Below are positions 37,624 through 50,200 of a DNA stretch of 64,000 nucleotides, in pieces. Position 1 is the first letter of the stretch, and every line of letters starts with the position of its first letter. The translations under genes were made by a program, and so were the position numbers. Location of the stretch: the NCBI RefSeq assembly GCF_040907265.1, contig NZ_JBFOHP010000002.1, positions 1,426,001 to 1,490,000 of the forward strand, read 5' to 3'. The DNA comes from Streptomyces sclerotialus. Its GTDB lineage: Bacteria; Actinomycetota; Actinomycetes; Streptomycetales; Streptomycetaceae. The notes beneath the pieces were generated by a model, which did not search any database, was not told the origin of the DNA, and was given only the letters and a program-made list of their open reading frames with translations.

Positions 37624-38604
37624 TCAGTGATGCTGTTGCACCGACTCGGACTCCGTGCGGGTGTCGGTCGCCCAGGCGGGCGCCTCGGCCCCGGCCGGGG
37701 CCGTCCGCGCCTCGAACTTCTCCAAGGTGAACGTCATGTCACCGTTTGAGCCGTAGCGCGTGCACATCTGGGTGGGGTAGTACCCGGACACCTCGACCGC
37801 CGGCGTCTGGGGTATCGGCCGGCACGCCGCCGACGGCTTCGTCGCGACGACCCAGTCCTTGTTCACCACCGGCTCCCAGAAACTGATGTGCCCGTCCCAC
37901 GTGCCGTAGGCAAAAGCCTGGGTGAACGGTTCACCATTGGCCGGGGCCGCATTGGGGTCGATGAGATGATTCCCCATGCGTCCGGCGGCTCCGGGCAGCC
38001 CCCAGCCTTCGGGGGCATAGGGTGCCGGCACGGTTTTCTTCGCCTTTGCGTCGTCATCGCAATTGATGACGAGATTGCACGGTCCTGTTCGTATCCTATT
38101 CCGTTCCGAGAAATCCTGGATGAAGAAATGCATGTCGAAGTGCGGCTTATCGAAGACGTGCGTCGGCCCGTGGCCATGCATTTGCCAGTTGAACATCAGC
38201 CACGAGAACGGCAGTCCGTTGAGCTTCGGGAACCACAGGTCACGCTCGTGGCCACTCGCACAATCGGTCTCGAGGTCGATGCCGTCGCCGCCCTTGTCGA
38301 AGCATGTCTGCCCGTCATGGCTCGGCGTCGACGGCAGCGACCTCATGGCCGCCGCGTTGACCCGGACGGCGAGCACCTTCGGGTGCCTGGCGTCGTCGGT
38401 GGCGTACAAGGTCTCGACGAAGCCGTCGCCGAGCGAGACCTTGTTGAACGACGTCAGAGCCGGCAAGCTGGTCGACTCCGCCACCGGCTGCGCGGACTCG
38501 CCGCCGTCGGCGTCGCTCGCCGACACCAACGGCGCGAGTCCGAGCAGTGTGGCCACGCTGAGCGCCAGGCCCAGCGACCATCTCGAACGCATATTCTTCA
38601 TCAT
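37624..38604 (-). CDS. secreted His-rich protein, DUF5602-like
   Basis: A 326-residue exported protein with a signal peptide (RSRWSLGLALSVATLLGLAPLVSA). The centre carries a striking His cluster, WQMHGHGPTHVFDKPHFDMHFF, and several Cys pairs (TCFDKGGDG, CASGH, CNLVINC) that could form disulfides. The pattern resembles the DUF5602/TTHB210-like secreted proteins, but I am not certain of that family. The His cluster suggests metal binding outside the cell. Two adjacent ATGs exist and the first was taken because GGGGGA precedes it. It ends the PKS operon. Confidence 0.65.
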   Translation of the reverse strand: MMKNMRSRWSLGLALSVATLLGLAPLVSASDADGGESAQPVAESTSLPALTSFNKVSLGDGFVETLYATDDARHPKVLAVRVNAAAMRSLPSTPSHDGQTCFDKGGDGIDLETDCASGHERDLWFPKLNGLPFSWLMFNWQMHGHGPTHVFDKPHFDMHFFIQDFSERNRIRTGPCNLVINCDDDAKAKKTVPAPYAPEGWGLPGAAGRMGNHLIDPNAAPANGEPFTQAFAYGTWDGHISFWEPVVNKDWVVATKPSAACRPIPQTPAVEVSGYYPTQMCTRYGSNGDMTFTLEKFEARTAPAGAEAPAWATDTRTESESVQQHH

Positions 38605-38633
38605 CGGTCTGTCCCCCCGTGGTGTGTCGGTGC

Positions 38634-39188
38634 TCAGTGCTCGGCGTGCCACTCGAAGGCCTTGAAGGGCTCGTCCACCGGCGCGTCGGTCATGCGGTTC
38701 GCGTAGGTGGAGATGGTGTAGACGCCCAGGCCCAGGACGACCTCGAGGGCATTGCGCCGGGTGTAGCCGGCGTCGAAGAACGCCTTCATCTTCTCGTCCG
38801 CCACATGCCCGTGGCCTTCCATCACGGCGAGGGTGAAGACGCGCATCGCCTCCAGCTTCTCGTCCTCCAGCGGCTTACGGGCGCGCAGGGCCTCGATGAG
38901 GGCCTCGTCGGCGTTGGTGCGCTTGAGCATCGCGCTGTGCATCGCCACGCAGTAGTGGCACTCCACCGTGGTGGCCATCGTGAGGATGAAGACCTCGCGC
39001 TCCAGCGGGCTCAGGGTGGTCTTGTTGAACAGCGCGTTGCCGTTCATGAAGCCTTCGAGCAGCTCCGGCGACTCCGCCATCAGAGCCACCGGCGCGGGCA
39101 CGAAACCGAAGCCCTTGGCGGTGTTCTCCATGATGGGACGGGCGCCTTCCGGAGCCGACGAGACGTCGTGGCGGGTGAACGTGGTCAT
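38634..39188 (-). CDS. AhpD/carboxymuconolactone decarboxylase-like protein
   Basis: A 184-residue all-helical protein with the redox pair and proton relay ECHYCVAMHSAML near residue 77, the AhpD signature CxxC-x3-H. Relatives are alkylhydroperoxidases or thiol oxidoreductases. Its ATG overlaps the stop of the NRPS-PKS gene as ATGA, so it is translated with the assembly line and probably serves the pathway, for example in thiol/disulfide or peroxide chemistry near the thiazoline product. Confidence 0.8.
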   Translation of the reverse strand: MTTFTRHDVSSAPEGARPIMENTAKGFGFVPAPVALMAESPELLEGFMNGNALFNKTTLSPLEREVFILTMATTVECHYCVAMHSAMLKRTNADEALIEALRARKPLEDEKLEAMRVFTLAVMEGHGHVADEKMKAFFDAGYTRRNALEVVLGLGVYTISTYANRMTDAPVDEPFKAFEWHAEH

Positions 39189-42100
39189 GAGGGGTTCCTC
39201 TCTGAACTGTGTGAGCCGGGCGACGGGTTCGCCGTCCGGTGGTCTGAAGTGCCCCAGGCGGCGCGCACCGTCGAGACGAGCGCGTCGAGCCGGCCGGGCC
39301 GGAGCAGGGAGTAGTGGTCGCCGACGAGGGTGTGGACGGTGACGTGTCCGGTGAGGTGGGCGGCCCACGCCGAGGTCACGGCCTCGGAGGCGCCCTCGCT
39401 CGCCCGGATCAGCACGGCCGGCGTCGCGTAGCTGCCCGGCCGGTGGCCGGCGAGCGCACGGGCGTTGGTGACGAACCGCGACAGGAGCGCGTCGATCGTC
39501 TCCTGGTCGGTGTCGCTGCCCAGCAGCCCACTGGCGCGCAGCCGTTCGGCGAGTACGGCGTCGGGATCGTCGGCCGCGCCGAGGTCGTACCCGGCCAACG
39601 GGTCCGGCGCGCCCGCCACTTGAGCGACGTCGCGGGCGAACCATTCGAGGAGCCGCGCGCGGGACGGGCTCTCGCCGTGTTCGTCGGGGTGCTCCATCAG
39701 GTCGACGGCGACGACCGGCGCCACGGCGAGTCCGCGCCCGGTCAGCCGCTCGGCCACCTCGAGCGCGAGTACGCCGCCCATCGACCAGCCGGCGATGCGC
39801 ACGTCGCGGCCGGTGACGTCCTCGGCGATGGCGTCGGCGTAGCGGTCGGCGAGCTCGGTGAGGCCTGCCGAGGCGGTCACCTCGTCCGGTACCTGCACCG
39901 CGGTCACCGGCACTCCGAGGGAGTGCGCCAGGTCGCGGTAGCAGACGATGTCGCCGCCCACGGGATGGATCCAGTACGACGTGGGGCCCGTCCCGCCGGT
40001 CGTCATCGGTACCAGCGTCGTACGCCTGCCCGCGCCGTCACGGACCGCCTCGGCCATGGCCGCGAGGGTGGGGTGCGTGAACAGTACGGAGAGCGGGACC
40101 GTCTTCCCCAGGTCGGCCCGGACGCGGGACATCAGCCGCACGCCGAGCAGGGAGTTCCCGCCGAGCGCGAAGAAGTCGTCGTCCCTGCCGAGCGGGGCGT
40201 TCGGCAGCAGTTGGGTCCACAGGCCGGCCAGGTACTTCTCGGTGTCGTCCCGCGGCGGCTCGGCTGCCGTGTGCCGTACCGACCGGCGGCAACGGTCCTC
40301 AAGGGCGCGCCGGTCCACCTTGCCGTTCGCGGTGATCGGCACGGCGTCCAGTGCGACGATCCGGCTCGGGACCATGTAGGCCGGGAGCTGGGTCCGCAGT
40401 GCGTCGGCGACCGCTTCGACGGTGGTCTCCGCCGCATCGAGCACCACGCCGGCCGCCAGGGTCTTGGCACCCATCGTTTCGCCGATGGCGGTGGCGACCG
40501 CGCCGCGGACCCCGGGCATCCGGCTCAGCGCGCTCTCGATCTCGCCCAGCTCGATCCGGTACCCCTGGATCTTCACCTGACCGTCCTCGCGGCCCAGGAA
40601 TTCGATGTTGCCGTCCGGGAGGTACCTGCCCAGGTCGCCGGTGCGGTAGAGACGGCCGTGCACCGTGTCCACGAAGCTCGCGGCGGTCTTCTCGGGGTCG
40701 GCCAGGTAACCGCGTGCGAGGCCGTCGCCGCCGATGTAGAGCTCACCCGGGACGCCCGTGGGCCGATGCCTCAGCCGGTCGTCCAGCACGTGGAAGCTCT
40801 GGTTCTCCAGCGGCTTCCCGTAGGGGATCGACGGCCACGCGGGGTCCACGGTGCCGATCGGGTAGGTGATGGACCAGATACCGGCCTCGGTGGCACCGCC
40901 CAGCGAATGGATCTCCGCTCCCGGCACGCACCGGCGTGCCCGGCCGGGCAGTTCGGTGGGTATCCAGTCGCCGCTGAGCATGACCGTGCGCAGGGACGGC
41001 AGGACCACCTCCTGGCCTTCCAGGTGGTCGACCATCATCTGGAGCAGGGCGGGGACCGAGTTCCAGACGGTGACACCGTGCCGCTGCACCAGCTCGTACC
41101 ACGCCTGCGGATCACGCAGCTCTTCCGGCCGTGGCAGCACCAGTGTGCCGCCTGCCGCCAGGACGCCGAAGACGTCGAAGACCGACAGGTCGAAGTGGAG
41201 CGCCGAGAGGCCGAGCACACGGTCCGTGGCCTCGATCGAGAACCGCCGGCCGACGTCCTGGAGGGTTCCCAGGGCGGCCCGGTGCTCGATCACCACGCCC
41301 TTGGGCTGACCGGTGGAACCGGAGGTGAAGATGACATAGGCGACGTTGCCGGGCTCGGCCACGGCGGCGGGCCGGCTGTCGGCGGGCGGTGTGCCGGTGG
41401 CCGCCGCCACGTCCAGCACCGGGAACGCGCTCAGCCAGGGATGTGCCGTGCGGGCCTCGTGGTCCACCACGGTCAGCGCGGCTCCCGACAGCTCCAGCGT
41501 CCGGCGCGCGCGGTCCGCCGGCAGGTCGGCGGCGATCGGCACGTACGCCTTGCCGGCCTTCAGTACCGCGAGCACGGCCACGATCTGCGCGGTGCCCTTG
41601 GGCAGCAGTACGGCGACGAGCTCTTCGGGGTCGGTCCCCGTGCCGGCCACGATGTGGCGGGCCAAGGTGTCGGCGCGCCGGTCGAGTTCGGCGTAGGTGA
41701 GGGTCTCCTCGCCGCACACGACGGCGAGCGCGTCGGGGGACTGCGCCGCGGCACGCTCGAAGCCGTGGTGGAGCAGGCCGGTGGGTCGCTCCGCCTCCGT
41801 GGCGTTGGCCTGTCGTCGCGGTGCGAGTTCCTGCTCGGCCAGCTCGACGTCGGGTGTGCGGTCCCAGGCGTGTGCGTCGTCGCAGAGCGTCTCGATGAGT
41901 CCGCGGTAGCTCGCGAACATGGCCGCGACCATTGTCTCGGGCAGCAGCTGTGACACGTAGTCCCAGTTCAGGCGCAGTCCGTCGGCGTCCTCGATCACCT
42001 GGTGGTCCAGCCAGACCTGAGGAGTGCGGATCATCGAGGAGACTTCCTCCCCGTCGCCCGTCAGCGCGACCAGGTGGTCGGTGAGCGCGCTGGACGCGGG

Positions 42101-45100
42101 GCCCTCGCCCGAGGAGAAGTTGAGCGTGCTGGCGAACACCACGGGCGCCCGGCCGGCCCGCGCGGAGCCGTGCAGGGTGGCCAGCTCGCGCAGGACCTGT
42201 ACGCCGCTGAACGCGCTGTGTTCCAGGTCGCTCCAGAGTTGGCGCTGGAGCTGCCGGCTACGGGTGGCGAAGTCCGCCGGACCGCGGGTGTCGACCTCCA
42301 GCAGGGTCGTGGTGGAGAAGTTACCGAGTACCGCGCCGACCTGCGGGTGCACCGGGGTGCGGTTGAAGAACAGCAGGGTCAGGGTGAAGTGCGGGTTCGC
42401 CGACCAGCGGGCGACGGTCTCGGCGTACGCGGCGGCGACGGCTGCCGAGGGAGTGACTCCCGCGGCGTTCGCGTGCGCCTTGAACCGCTCCCACTGCTGC
42501 GGCGGGACGGTTCCGCTGAGGTGTGCGAACTCCGGGCGTCCGATCGCCGCCGGGTCGGCGGCCAGCGGCAGTTCGGGGGCCGGCGGCAGCGTCGCGATCC
42601 GGTCCGTCCAGTACGCCCGTGCCGCGGCGTACGCCGGTGCGGATTCCAGGGCGCGGATGTGCCGGACGTAGTCGCGGAACGTCAGCTCGACGGGGGCCTG
42701 GTCGTGTCCGCCGTACGTCTGGGCGAGTTCCGCGAAGAGCAGCGCCGTGCTCCAGGCGTCGATGATGAGCGCGTCGATGCCGACGTGCAGCCGGGTGGTC
42801 CCGTCCGGGAGCTCGGTGACGGCGAGATGGAACAGGGGCCACACGGTCGGGTCGAAGACCTGGTGCGACAGTTGCCCGGACCGTTCGGCCAGCCGTGCCT
42901 GCAGGTGCTCGGCCGGTACCGAGCTGAGGTCGAGGCGGTCGAGCCGGTAGTGCTCGACCTGCGGGAGGACCCGCTGCCGGCCGTCGTCGGTCATGACCGC
43001 GCGCAGCATGTCGTGCCGGCCGATGGCCGTGTTGAGGGCGGACTCCAGGCGTTCGCAGTCCAGGCCGCGCAGGTCGACCTCGAGGAAGAAGAAGGTCGAG
43101 ACGCCGCCGAGCTCGATGCCTTCCGACCGCCCGATGAGGTAGGCCTGCTGCAGGTCGGTGAGGCCGAAGGGCTCGTACCGGCCGTCCGGGTCGACGACCA
43201 GTTCCTGGCCCTGGCCGGGAGCGGCCGGAGAGACCTCGGCCGGCTGTGCGGGCGTCCGGTCGGGGGCGGGCACCGGCAGGTGCCCGGCGTCGTCGGCCAT
43301 CTGCTGCTGCACGTAGGCCGCGACCTCGGTGATGCTCGCCCCGTCGAGGAACATCGCCAGGGGGACGGCCACACCGCAGCGGGCCGTGATCGCCTCTTTG
43401 ATCTCCAGGGCCATCAGGGAGTCCAGGCCGAGGTTCTGCACCGGTTCGTCCTGCGGGAGCCGACTCGCATCGGCACGCAGGGACCGGGCGCAGGCGTCCG
43501 TCACCGTCTTGAGCGGGGTCTCCGGCGCCTGGTCCGGCACGGCAGGGCCCTCGTGCGGTACGGCCGCCGCCAGCGGCTGCCAGGCCTGTGCGCCGGGCAG
43601 CGGGCCGGCCGCCCGGGGCTGTGCCTGCGCCCGGGCGAGCGTGACGCCCGACGCCGCGACCCAGCACGTGCCGGCGGCGTCCAGGAGGGACACGTCGGCC
43701 ACGACCGTGCGCGCGTCCGCCGGTCCCGCCCGCAGCAGCACCCGTACCTGCATCGCGTCGGCCGGCATTCCGGCCCGTACGGTGAAGGCGTCGATGCCGA
43801 CCACCATGAAGGCACTGTCCGACGTGCCCCGCGCGATCAACGGCGCGAAGAGCACCTGGAACATCGCGTCGGTCAGCCCGGGCGGCACGACGTAGCGGTC
43901 CGCCTCCGCGCGGGTGGCGGCCCGGACGCGGGCCGAGGCGTGGTCCCGGCCGAAGGCGACCTCCTCGACCCACTTGGCACCGTCGCCGAGATACAGGCGG
44001 CGGGACCACATGTGACGGTAGAACTCGCCGCCGGTCATCCGGTGCGGCAGCTCGCCGGGCAGTTCGGCGTGCGCCGCGGGCACCGCGCCGGTCCCCGCGA
44101 CGCGGCCACGGCAGTGCACCGGCCAGGCCAGGGCCGGGTCCCCGGGATCGGACCGGTAGGCGAAGCCCAGTGTCCCGTCGTGTGCCGGGTCGAGGGTGAG
44201 CATGACCGTCGGCCGCCGGTCCCCGTCGTACCCCAGGCGCTGGAGCACCGTGACGTCCTCCAGCCCGACGGTCTCCCGCTCCGTCACGGCACGGGCCGCC
44301 TGGACGGCGGCCTCCAGGAAGAAGCCCACGTTGACGATGGGCTCACCCCCGATGACGCAGTCGGCCAGTGCCGGGTCGGCCGCGCTGTCCAGGGAAGCGA
44401 GGAAGGCGGCTCCCGATCCCGGAGTGGGCACCCGGGTACCGAGCAGCGAGGCGGCACCCGGCAGCTGAACGCCGGTGCTCTGCCGCTGCGGCACGGGGCC
44501 TTGGATGCTGCGGGTCGGCTCGTACCAATGACGGGACCGCTGGAACGGATACGTCGGAGCATCGGTGATCCTGGCGGCCCGCCCCGACCACAGCGCCAGC
44601 CAGTCGATGTCCAGGCCGGCGGTGTAGGCCTCGGCCACAGTGGCCGCCACGACCTCACGATCGGGGCGGCCCGGCCGCAAGGACATGCCCCACAGTCCGG
44701 AACGCCGCTGCTCGGGTACGAACCTGCGGGCCATCGCCAGCAGCGTCGGTGTCGGCCCGATCTCCAGGACGTGGTCGACGCCGGTGTCCATGACGGCCGT
44801 CATGGCGCCGAAGAAGTCGACCGGCCGGAGTGCGTGCTCCAGCAGGTACCCGGCGTTCCAGTCCTGTGCCGCCACCGGTGCCGCCGTCAGCGACGAGACC
44901 AGGGGGACGGACGGCGCGGCGAAGGTGATGCCGGACAGTTCCTTCTCGAAGGCGTCGAGCATCGGCCGCATCAGCGGGGAGTGGAAGGCCCGGCCGGTCG
45001 CCAGCTGCTTGCTGCGCAGCCCTCGCGTGGCCGCACGTTCGCACACGTGGCGTACGCCGTCGGGGTCGCCCGAGATCACCACGTGCTCCGGCCCGTTGAC

Positions 45101-47239
45101 CGCGGCGACGCCGACGCTCCCCTGCGTCCCGTCGAGCAGTTCGCGTACCGCCTCCACCGGCCCGAAGACCGCCGCCATCGCGCCCGGTGCGGTCAGTTCC
45201 TGCATCAGCCGGCCACGGGCGGCCGCGACCGCGAGTGCGTCGGCGATGTCGAGGACCCCGGTCACCGCGGCCGCGGCGATCTCGCCCACGCTGTGCCCGA
45301 CGACGACGTCGGGCTCGATGCCCAGGGCGCGCCACATCTGTGCCAGCGACCATTCGAGCGCCACCAGTGCCGGCTGCGCGTAATGGGTGTCGTGGACGGC
45401 AGAGCCGTCCGAGGCGAACATGACGTCGAGCAACGGCCGGTCGAGCAGGCCGTCCACCAGCCCGGCGCAGTGCTCCAGGCTGCTGCGGAAGACGGGTGAG
45501 GACGGGAAGAGTCCGGCTCCCATACCGGGGTACTGCGAGCCCTGACCGGTGAAGAGGAAGGCGGTCCGGCCCTGCCGGCGCTTCGCGGGGCCCGCGAGCG
45601 CGACCTGCCCGTCGGCCACCCGCCGCAACTCGTCCCGCATCTCCGACGGGGTGGCGGCGACGACGGCGTGGCGGACCGGCCAGTGATCGCGGGCCGTGCC
45701 GGCGGTGAAGGCCAGGTCCGTCAGCGTCTCCTCGGTCACGGTCACCCGGGCCGGATCGAGGCGTGCCAGGTACTGCCGGGCGAGCTCGGTGACGCCGTCC
45801 GCGGTGCGGGCGGACAAGGGCAGCACACAGGTGCCGGGGTCCTGCCGGGGCAGGTCGTCCGCTGCCGAGGCCGGTGCTTCTTCGACGATGACGTGGGCGT
45901 TGGTGCCGCTCGCGCCGAACGAGCTGACGCCTGCGCGCCGCATCCGTTCCCCCGGGGTCCACGGCAGGCCGTCGGCCGGTACCGCGATCTTCAGCCGGTC
46001 GAGGTCGATCTCGGGGTTGATCTCCGAGAGGCCGCGGTGGGGCGGGATCAGATCGTGGTTCAGGCCGAGTACCACCTTGATGAGGCCGGTGACGCCGGCC
46101 GCCGGCTCCAGGTGGCCGAGGTTGGTCTTGACGGATCCGACCAGCAGCGGTGTGCTCCTGTCCGGCGGGCACAACACATCGGCCAGCGCGTTCACCTCGA
46201 TCGGGTCGCCGAGCGGCGTCCCGGTGCCGTGCGTCTCGACGTAGTCGATGTCGGCGGCCGCCAGTCCGGCTGCGTCGAGCGCGGCGCGTACGACGTCCCG
46301 CTGTGCCTTCGCGTTGGGCACGGTGATGCCGCTCGCCCGCCCGTCCTGGTTGACGGCGCTGCCGCGGATGACGCCGAGGATCCGGTCCCCGTCGACCTGT
46401 GCGTCGGACAGACGCTTCAGTACCACCACGCCGCAGCCTTCCGAACGGACGTAGCCGTCGGCGGAGGTGTCGAACGTCTTGCAGTGGCCGTCGGGCGACA
46501 GCATGTTCGCCTTGCCGAGCACGGTGTACCACTCGGGCGAGAGCAGGACGTTGACTCCGCCGGCGAGCGCGAGGTCGGCGTCCCGGCTGCGCAGCGCCTG
46601 TGCGGCGAGGTGCACCGCGACCAGGGACGAGGAGCAGGCGGTGTCGACGGACAGGCTGGGGCCGTGCACCCCGAGCCAGTAGGCGATCCGGCCTGCCGCG
46701 AAGGTCGACGCGTTGCCGGTGAGGGCGTACGCCTCCAGATCCTCCGGGGCCACATGAGTCAGCAACGACTGCATGTAGTCGTTGTTGGTCACTCCGACGT
46801 AGACGCCTACCTTGCTGCCCTTGAGCGTCGTGGGCCTGGCACCGGCGTTCTCCAGGGCCTCCCACGAGACCTCCAGCAGCAGTCGCTGCTGAGGGTCGAG
46901 GTAGCGGGCTTCCCGCGCGGAGATGCCGAAGAATTCGGCGTCGAACCCGTCGACGGTCTTCAGGAAGCCGCCCATGGGCACGCCTCCGGGGAAGCCGCCG
47001 GGGACGTCGTCCAGCCGTGCGGAGGGGTACGGTCCGACCGCGTCCCGGCCTTCGGCGAGCAGTTCCCACAAGGCCGCGGTGTCGTCCGCTCCCCCGGGCA
47101 TCCGCGCGCTCATGCCGACGATGGCGACGGGTTCGGTGATCTCGGCACGCAGGGCGTCCCGTTCACTGGTCAGTGACTTGATCCGCTCCAGCGCCGAGTG
47201 CAGGAGCTTGCGCGTGTCGTCCGGCAGGTGGGTGGTCAT
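39185..47239 (-). CDS. hybrid PKS-NRPS: KS-AT-DH*-ACP-Cy-A-PCP-TE
   Basis: A 2684-residue megasynthase. A short docking helix is followed by KS (active Cys202 in DTACSSS; ~37-460) and AT (~550-850; GHSVGE with GRAFHSPLM, malonyl-type). A DH-like domain (~900-1180) has its catalytic His replaced by Cys in ADCVIGGEP. Then come ACP (LGLDSLM; ~1215-1290), a heterocyclisation domain with DALIID in place of HHxxxDG (~1330-1760), an A domain (~1810-2290), PCP (LGGNSLL) and TE (GWSMGG; ~2420-2670). The A-domain pocket reads D-L-F-N-M-S-L-I-W, close to the cysteine code of pyochelin and yersiniabactin synthetases. It should extend once with malonyl-CoA, add cysteine as a thiazoline and release by TE. 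There is no KR, ER or oxidase. Confidence 0.93.
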   Translation of the reverse strand: MTTHLPDDTRKLLHSALERIKSLTSERDALRAEITEPVAIVGMSARMPGGADDTAALWELLAEGRDAVGPYPSARLDDVPGGFPGGVPMGGFLKTVDGFDAEFFGISAREARYLDPQQRLLLEVSWEALENAGARPTTLKGSKVGVYVGVTNNDYMQSLLTHVAPEDLEAYALTGNASTFAAGRIAYWLGVHGPSLSVDTACSSSLVAVHLAAQALRSRDADLALAGGVNVLLSPEWYTVLGKANMLSPDGHCKTFDTSADGYVRSEGCGVVVLKRLSDAQVDGDRILGVIRGSAVNQDGRASGITVPNAKAQRDVVRAALDAAGLAAADIDYVETHGTGTPLGDPIEVNALADVLCPPDRSTPLLVGSVKTNLGHLEPAAGVTGLIKVVLGLNHDLIPPHRGLSEINPEIDLDRLKIAVPADGLPWTPGERMRRAGVSSFGASGTNAHVIVEEAPASAADDLPRQDPGTCVLPLSARTADGVTELARQYLARLDPARVTVTEETLTDLAFTAGTARDHWPVRHAVVAATPSEMRDELRRVADGQVALAGPAKRRQGRTAFLFTGQGSQYPGMGAGLFPSSPVFRSSLEHCAGLVDGLLDRPLLDVMFASDGSAVHDTHYAQPALVALEWSLAQMWRALGIEPDVVVGHSVGEIAAAAVTGVLDIADALAVAAARGRLMQELTAPGAMAAVFGPVEAVRELLDGTQGSVGVAAVNGPEHVVISGDPDGVRHVCERAATRGLRSKQLATGRAFHSPLMRPMLDAFEKELSGITFAAPSVPLVSSLTAAPVAAQDWNAGYLLEHALRPVDFFGAMTAVMDTGVDHVLEIGPTPTLLAMARRFVPEQRRSGLWGMSLRPGRPDREVVAATVAEAYTAGLDIDWLALWSGRAARITDAPTYPFQRSRHWYEPTRSIQGPVPQRQSTGVQLPGAASLLGTRVPTPGSGAAFLASLDSAADPALADCVIGGEPIVNVGFFLEAAVQAARAVTERETVGLEDVTVLQRLGYDGDRRPTVMLTLDPAHDGTLGFAYRSDPGDPALAWPVHCRGRVAGTGAVPAAHAELPGELPHRMTGGEFYRHMWSRRLYLGDGAKWVEEVAFGRDHASARVRAATRAEADRYVVPPGLTDAMFQVLFAPLIARGTSDSAFMVVGIDAFTVRAGMPADAMQVRVLLRAGPADARTVVADVSLLDAAGTCWVAASGVTLARAQAQPRAAGPLPGAQAWQPLAAAVPHEGPAVPDQAPETPLKTVTDACARSLRADASRLPQDEPVQNLGLDSLMALEIKEAITARCGVAVPLAMFLDGASITEVAAYVQQQMADDAGHLPVPAPDRTPAQPAEVSPAAPGQGQELVVDPDGRYEPFGLTDLQQAYLIGRSEGIELGGVSTFFFLEVDLRGLDCERLESALNTAIGRHDMLRAVMTDDGRQRVLPQVEHYRLDRLDLSSVPAEHLQARLAERSGQLSHQVFDPTVWPLFHLAVTELPDGTTRLHVGIDALIIDAWSTALLFAELAQTYGGHDQAPVELTFRDYVRHIRALESAPAYAAARAYWTDRIATLPPAPELPLAADPAAIGRPEFAHLSGTVPPQQWERFKAHANAAGVTPSAAVAAAYAETVARWSANPHFTLTLLFFNRTPVHPQVGAVLGNFSTTTLLEVDTRGPADFATRSRQLQRQLWSDLEHSAFSGVQVLRELATLHGSARAGRAPVVFASTLNFSSGEGPASSALTDHLVALTGDGEEVSSMIRTPQVWLDHQVIEDADGLRLNWDYVSQLLPETMVAAMFASYRGLIETLCDDAHAWDRTPDVELAEQELAPRRQANATEAERPTGLLHHGFERAAAQSPDALAVVCGEETLTYAELDRRADTLARHIVAGTGTDPEELVAVLLPKGTAQIVAVLAVLKAGKAYVPIAADLPADRARRTLELSGAALTVVDHEARTAHPWLSAFPVLDVAAATGTPPADSRPAAVAEPGNVAYVIFTSGSTGQPKGVVIEHRAALGTLQDVGRRFSIEATDRVLGLSALHFDLSVFDVFGVLAAGGTLVLPRPEELRDPQAWYELVQRHGVTVWNSVPALLQMMVDHLEGQEVVLPSLRTVMLSGDWIPTELPGRARRCVPGAEIHSLGGATEAGIWSITYPIGTVDPAWPSIPYGKPLENQSFHVLDDRLRHRPTGVPGELYIGGDGLARGYLADPEKTAASFVDTVHGRLYRTGDLGRYLPDGNIEFLGREDGQVKIQGYRIELGEIESALSRMPGVRGAVATAIGETMGAKTLAAGVVLDAAETTVEAVADALRTQLPAYMVPSRIVALDAVPITANGKVDRRALEDRCRRSVRHTAAEPPRDDTEKYLAGLWTQLLPNAPLGRDDDFFALGGNSLLGVRLMSRVRADLGKTVPLSVLFTHPTLAAMAEAVRDGAGRRTTLVPMTTGGTGPTSYWIHPVGGDIVCYRDLAHSLGVPVTAVQVPDEVTASAGLTELADRYADAIAEDVTGRDVRIAGWSMGGVLALEVAERLTGRGLAVAPVVAVDLMEHPDEHGESPSRARLLEWFARDVAQVAGAPDPLAGYDLGAADDPDAVLAERLRASGLLGSDTDQETIDALLSRFVTNARALAGHRPGSYATPAVLIRASEGASEAVTSAWAAHLTGHVTVHTLVGDHYSLLRPGRLDALVSTVRAAWGTSDHRTANPSPGSHSSERNPS

Positions 47240-50200
47240 GACTGTCCCCCGGGCATCGGCTGGTGAGAGCGGCCGAGTTCGGACTCGAGCGCTCTGATGA
47301 GTTCGTCGTCGGCGAGTGCGTCCGGCCCGGCGGGCTGCTGCGCCGCGGCCCCGCGCCCGGGTGGTTCGGTGTCGACGCGTTCGCGCTCCTGCTCGCCCGC
47401 GCACACCGACGTCACGAGGAACCTCGCGAGCTCCGCGGCCGTGGGGTGTTCGAACATGAGGCGGTTCGACAGCGTCAGCCCGAAGGTCCTGGCCAGTCGG
47501 TCCTTGGCCCGGGTGGCGAGCATGGAATCCATGCCCAGGGCGAAGAAGCCGGCGTCGGTGTCGAGCTCGTCCGGGTCCAGGCCCAGGCTCTCCGCCACGA
47601 CACGGACGACGGTGGCCGTGACCTCCTGCTCCGTCCAGGCGCCGGTCGTCGGCGGGATGCCCGGCCCGGTCGGGGCCGGCGCGGGTGCCGGGGCGCCTGC
47701 CCGGTCGGCCCAGGGGTTCGCCCACTGGTCGTGGGTGAACCAGTGGCGCTCCCGGGCGAAGGGGTACGTCGGCAACGTCGTCATGGGGACGGGAGGGCGC
47801 TGCCGGGTGCCGGAGCGGTGCGGCCACGGGCCCCGGAGACGATGGGCGAACAGGAAGCCGAAAGCCCGCTCCACCGCGACGTCGTCGGGCAGTTCCCGGT
47901 GCAGCGACCAGGTGGCAGCGGCCGGTCCGCCGGCCTCGGCGCACAGTCCGTCGAGCGCGTCGACGAGCGTGGGATGCGGCGCCATCTCGATGAAGGTGTC
48001 GTGGCCGCCGGCGAGCAGTGCCCCCACGCCTTGGGAGAAGCGGACGGGCTCGCGCATGTTGGCGTACCAGTACGCGGGCTCCGGGGCCTGCGTCAGATCG
48101 CTGCCGGACACCGTGGAGACCATCGTGACCTGCGGGGCCGTCGGCCTGATGCCGGTGAGGGCACCCAGCAGCTCGGTCCGCAGCACGTCGACCTGCGGGC
48201 TGTGCGAGGCGACGTCCACCGCGACGAACCTGCTGAAGACGTTGTCGCGCGCGAGCCCGGCGGCGACCCGCTCCAGTGACCGGTGGGCCCCGGACAGCAC
48301 CGTGGAGTGCGGCGAGTTGACCACCGCCACGCAGATGTCGCCGTACCCCTCGCACAGCTTCCGGGCCTGCTCGTGGCCGACGCCAACGACGAGCATGCGG
48401 CCCGCGCCGGCGATGCGCGCCAGCAGCCGGGAACGCTCGCAGATCACCGTCACCGCGTCCGGCAGCGACAAGGCACCGGCGACGTACGCCGCGGCCACCT
48501 CTCCCATGCTGTGTCCGATGACGGCGTCGGGGTGCACCCCCGCCGCACGCCACATCGCGGCGAGTCCGACGGCGACCGTGAACAGTGCCGGCTGGACGAA
48601 CTGGGTGGCGAGTCCGCCGTCGGCGCCGTGCTCGATCAGGTCGAGCACGCTGTGTCCGAGCACCGGGCGCATGGCCTCGTCGACCTCGCGCACGGCCGCG
48701 GCGAACGCGGGGTTCGAGTCCTGCAGCCGAGCCGTCATGCCGATCCAGTGCGGGCCCTGGCCGGGGAAGACGAAGACCGTGCCACCGGTGCCTCGGGCCG
48801 CCCCGGTCACACCGGCCGGGCCGGGCGCGCCGTCGGCCGCTTCGCGCAGGACCGCGACCAGGTCTGCCGGTGTGGCGGCCGAGGCCGACAGCCGGCTGGG
48901 CAGCAGGGTCCTGCGCTGGTCGGCCACTTCGGCGACGGTCCTGACGTACGAGGCGTCCGCCCCGTCCAGCAGGTCCGCGTACCGTCCTGCGAGGCCGGCC
49001 AGGGCGGCGGGAGCGGCAGCCGAGATGCGCAGGGTCAGCGGTGCCCCGCCGAGCGCCGCGGCCGGTTCCTCCTCCGGCCGCACGGCGGGGGCCGGTCCCA
49101 CGAGGGCGTGCGCGTTGGTTCCTCCGGCGCCGAACGCGGAGACGGCGGCGATCCGCTGCTCGTCGTCGCCCTCCCAGTGCCGTACCCGGCCGCTCGCGAG
49201 GCCCAGCCGCGTACCGTCGAGTTGCAGGTGCGGGTTGACCGTCTTGAGGTGCAGGGACGGGTAGACCGACCGGTGGTGCACGGCGAGCACGGTCTTCACC
49301 AGTCCCGCTATGCCGGCGGCGGCCTCCAGGTGGCCCATGTTGGTCTTGAGGGAGCCCAGATGGCAGGTCGGCCCGGACGCCGTGCCGTAGACCGACGCCA
49401 GTGCTTCGACTTCGATCGGGTCACCGAGGCTGGTTCCGGTGCCGTGCGCCTCCACCAGGCTGACCTGCGAGGGGCTGACGCCGGCGTTGTTCAGCGCGGC
49501 CGTGATGCACTGCTGCTGCGCGCGCCCGCTCGGTGCGGTGAGGCCGTTGGTGCGGCCGTCCTGGTTGACGGCCGAGCCGCGGATGGTCGCATAGATACGG
49601 TCCCGGTCGGTGACCGCGTCGGACAGCCGCTTCAGGACGACGGCGACCACGCCCTCGCCCCGGACGTAGCCGTCCGCAGCGGCGTCGAAGGTCTTGCACC
49701 GCCCGTCCGGTGACAGCGGCAGCCCCTTGGAGTGCGCGACCGTACTGGCGGGTGACAGCAGGAGGTTGACCCCCGCGGCGACCGCAGTGTCGCATTCCCC
49801 CGACCGCAGTGACTGCACCGCCAGGTGCACGGCGACCAGCGAGGAGGAACAGGCCGTGTCGACGGACAGGCTGGGGCCGCGCAGGTCGAGCTGGTAGCTG
49901 AGGCGGTTGGCGATGATGCAGTTGGTGCCGCCGACGACGGTGTAGAGGTCGACGGACTCCGGCCGTGCCAGCTGCATGGTCAGGTAATCACTGGCATTGG
50001 CGCCGACGAAGACCCCGGCGTTCGTCCCTGCCAGCCGGTCGGCGGGCACTCCGGCGTCCTCGAAGGCCTCCCAGGCGACTTCGAGCAGCAGGCGCTGTTG
50101 CGGATCGATGTGTGCCGCCTCGCGCGGGGAGATTCCGAAGAAGGCGGCGTCGAAGGCGTCCACGTCGTCGATGAGGCCGGCGTGCCGCATGTGCGTGCGG

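Noticed and set aside
42002..45499. Plus-strand open frame of about 1165 codons opposite the PKS-NRPS
   Set aside because: It mirrors well-defined Cy, ACP, DH and AT coding on the other strand and has the biased Arg/Gly/Val make-up of an antisense frame.
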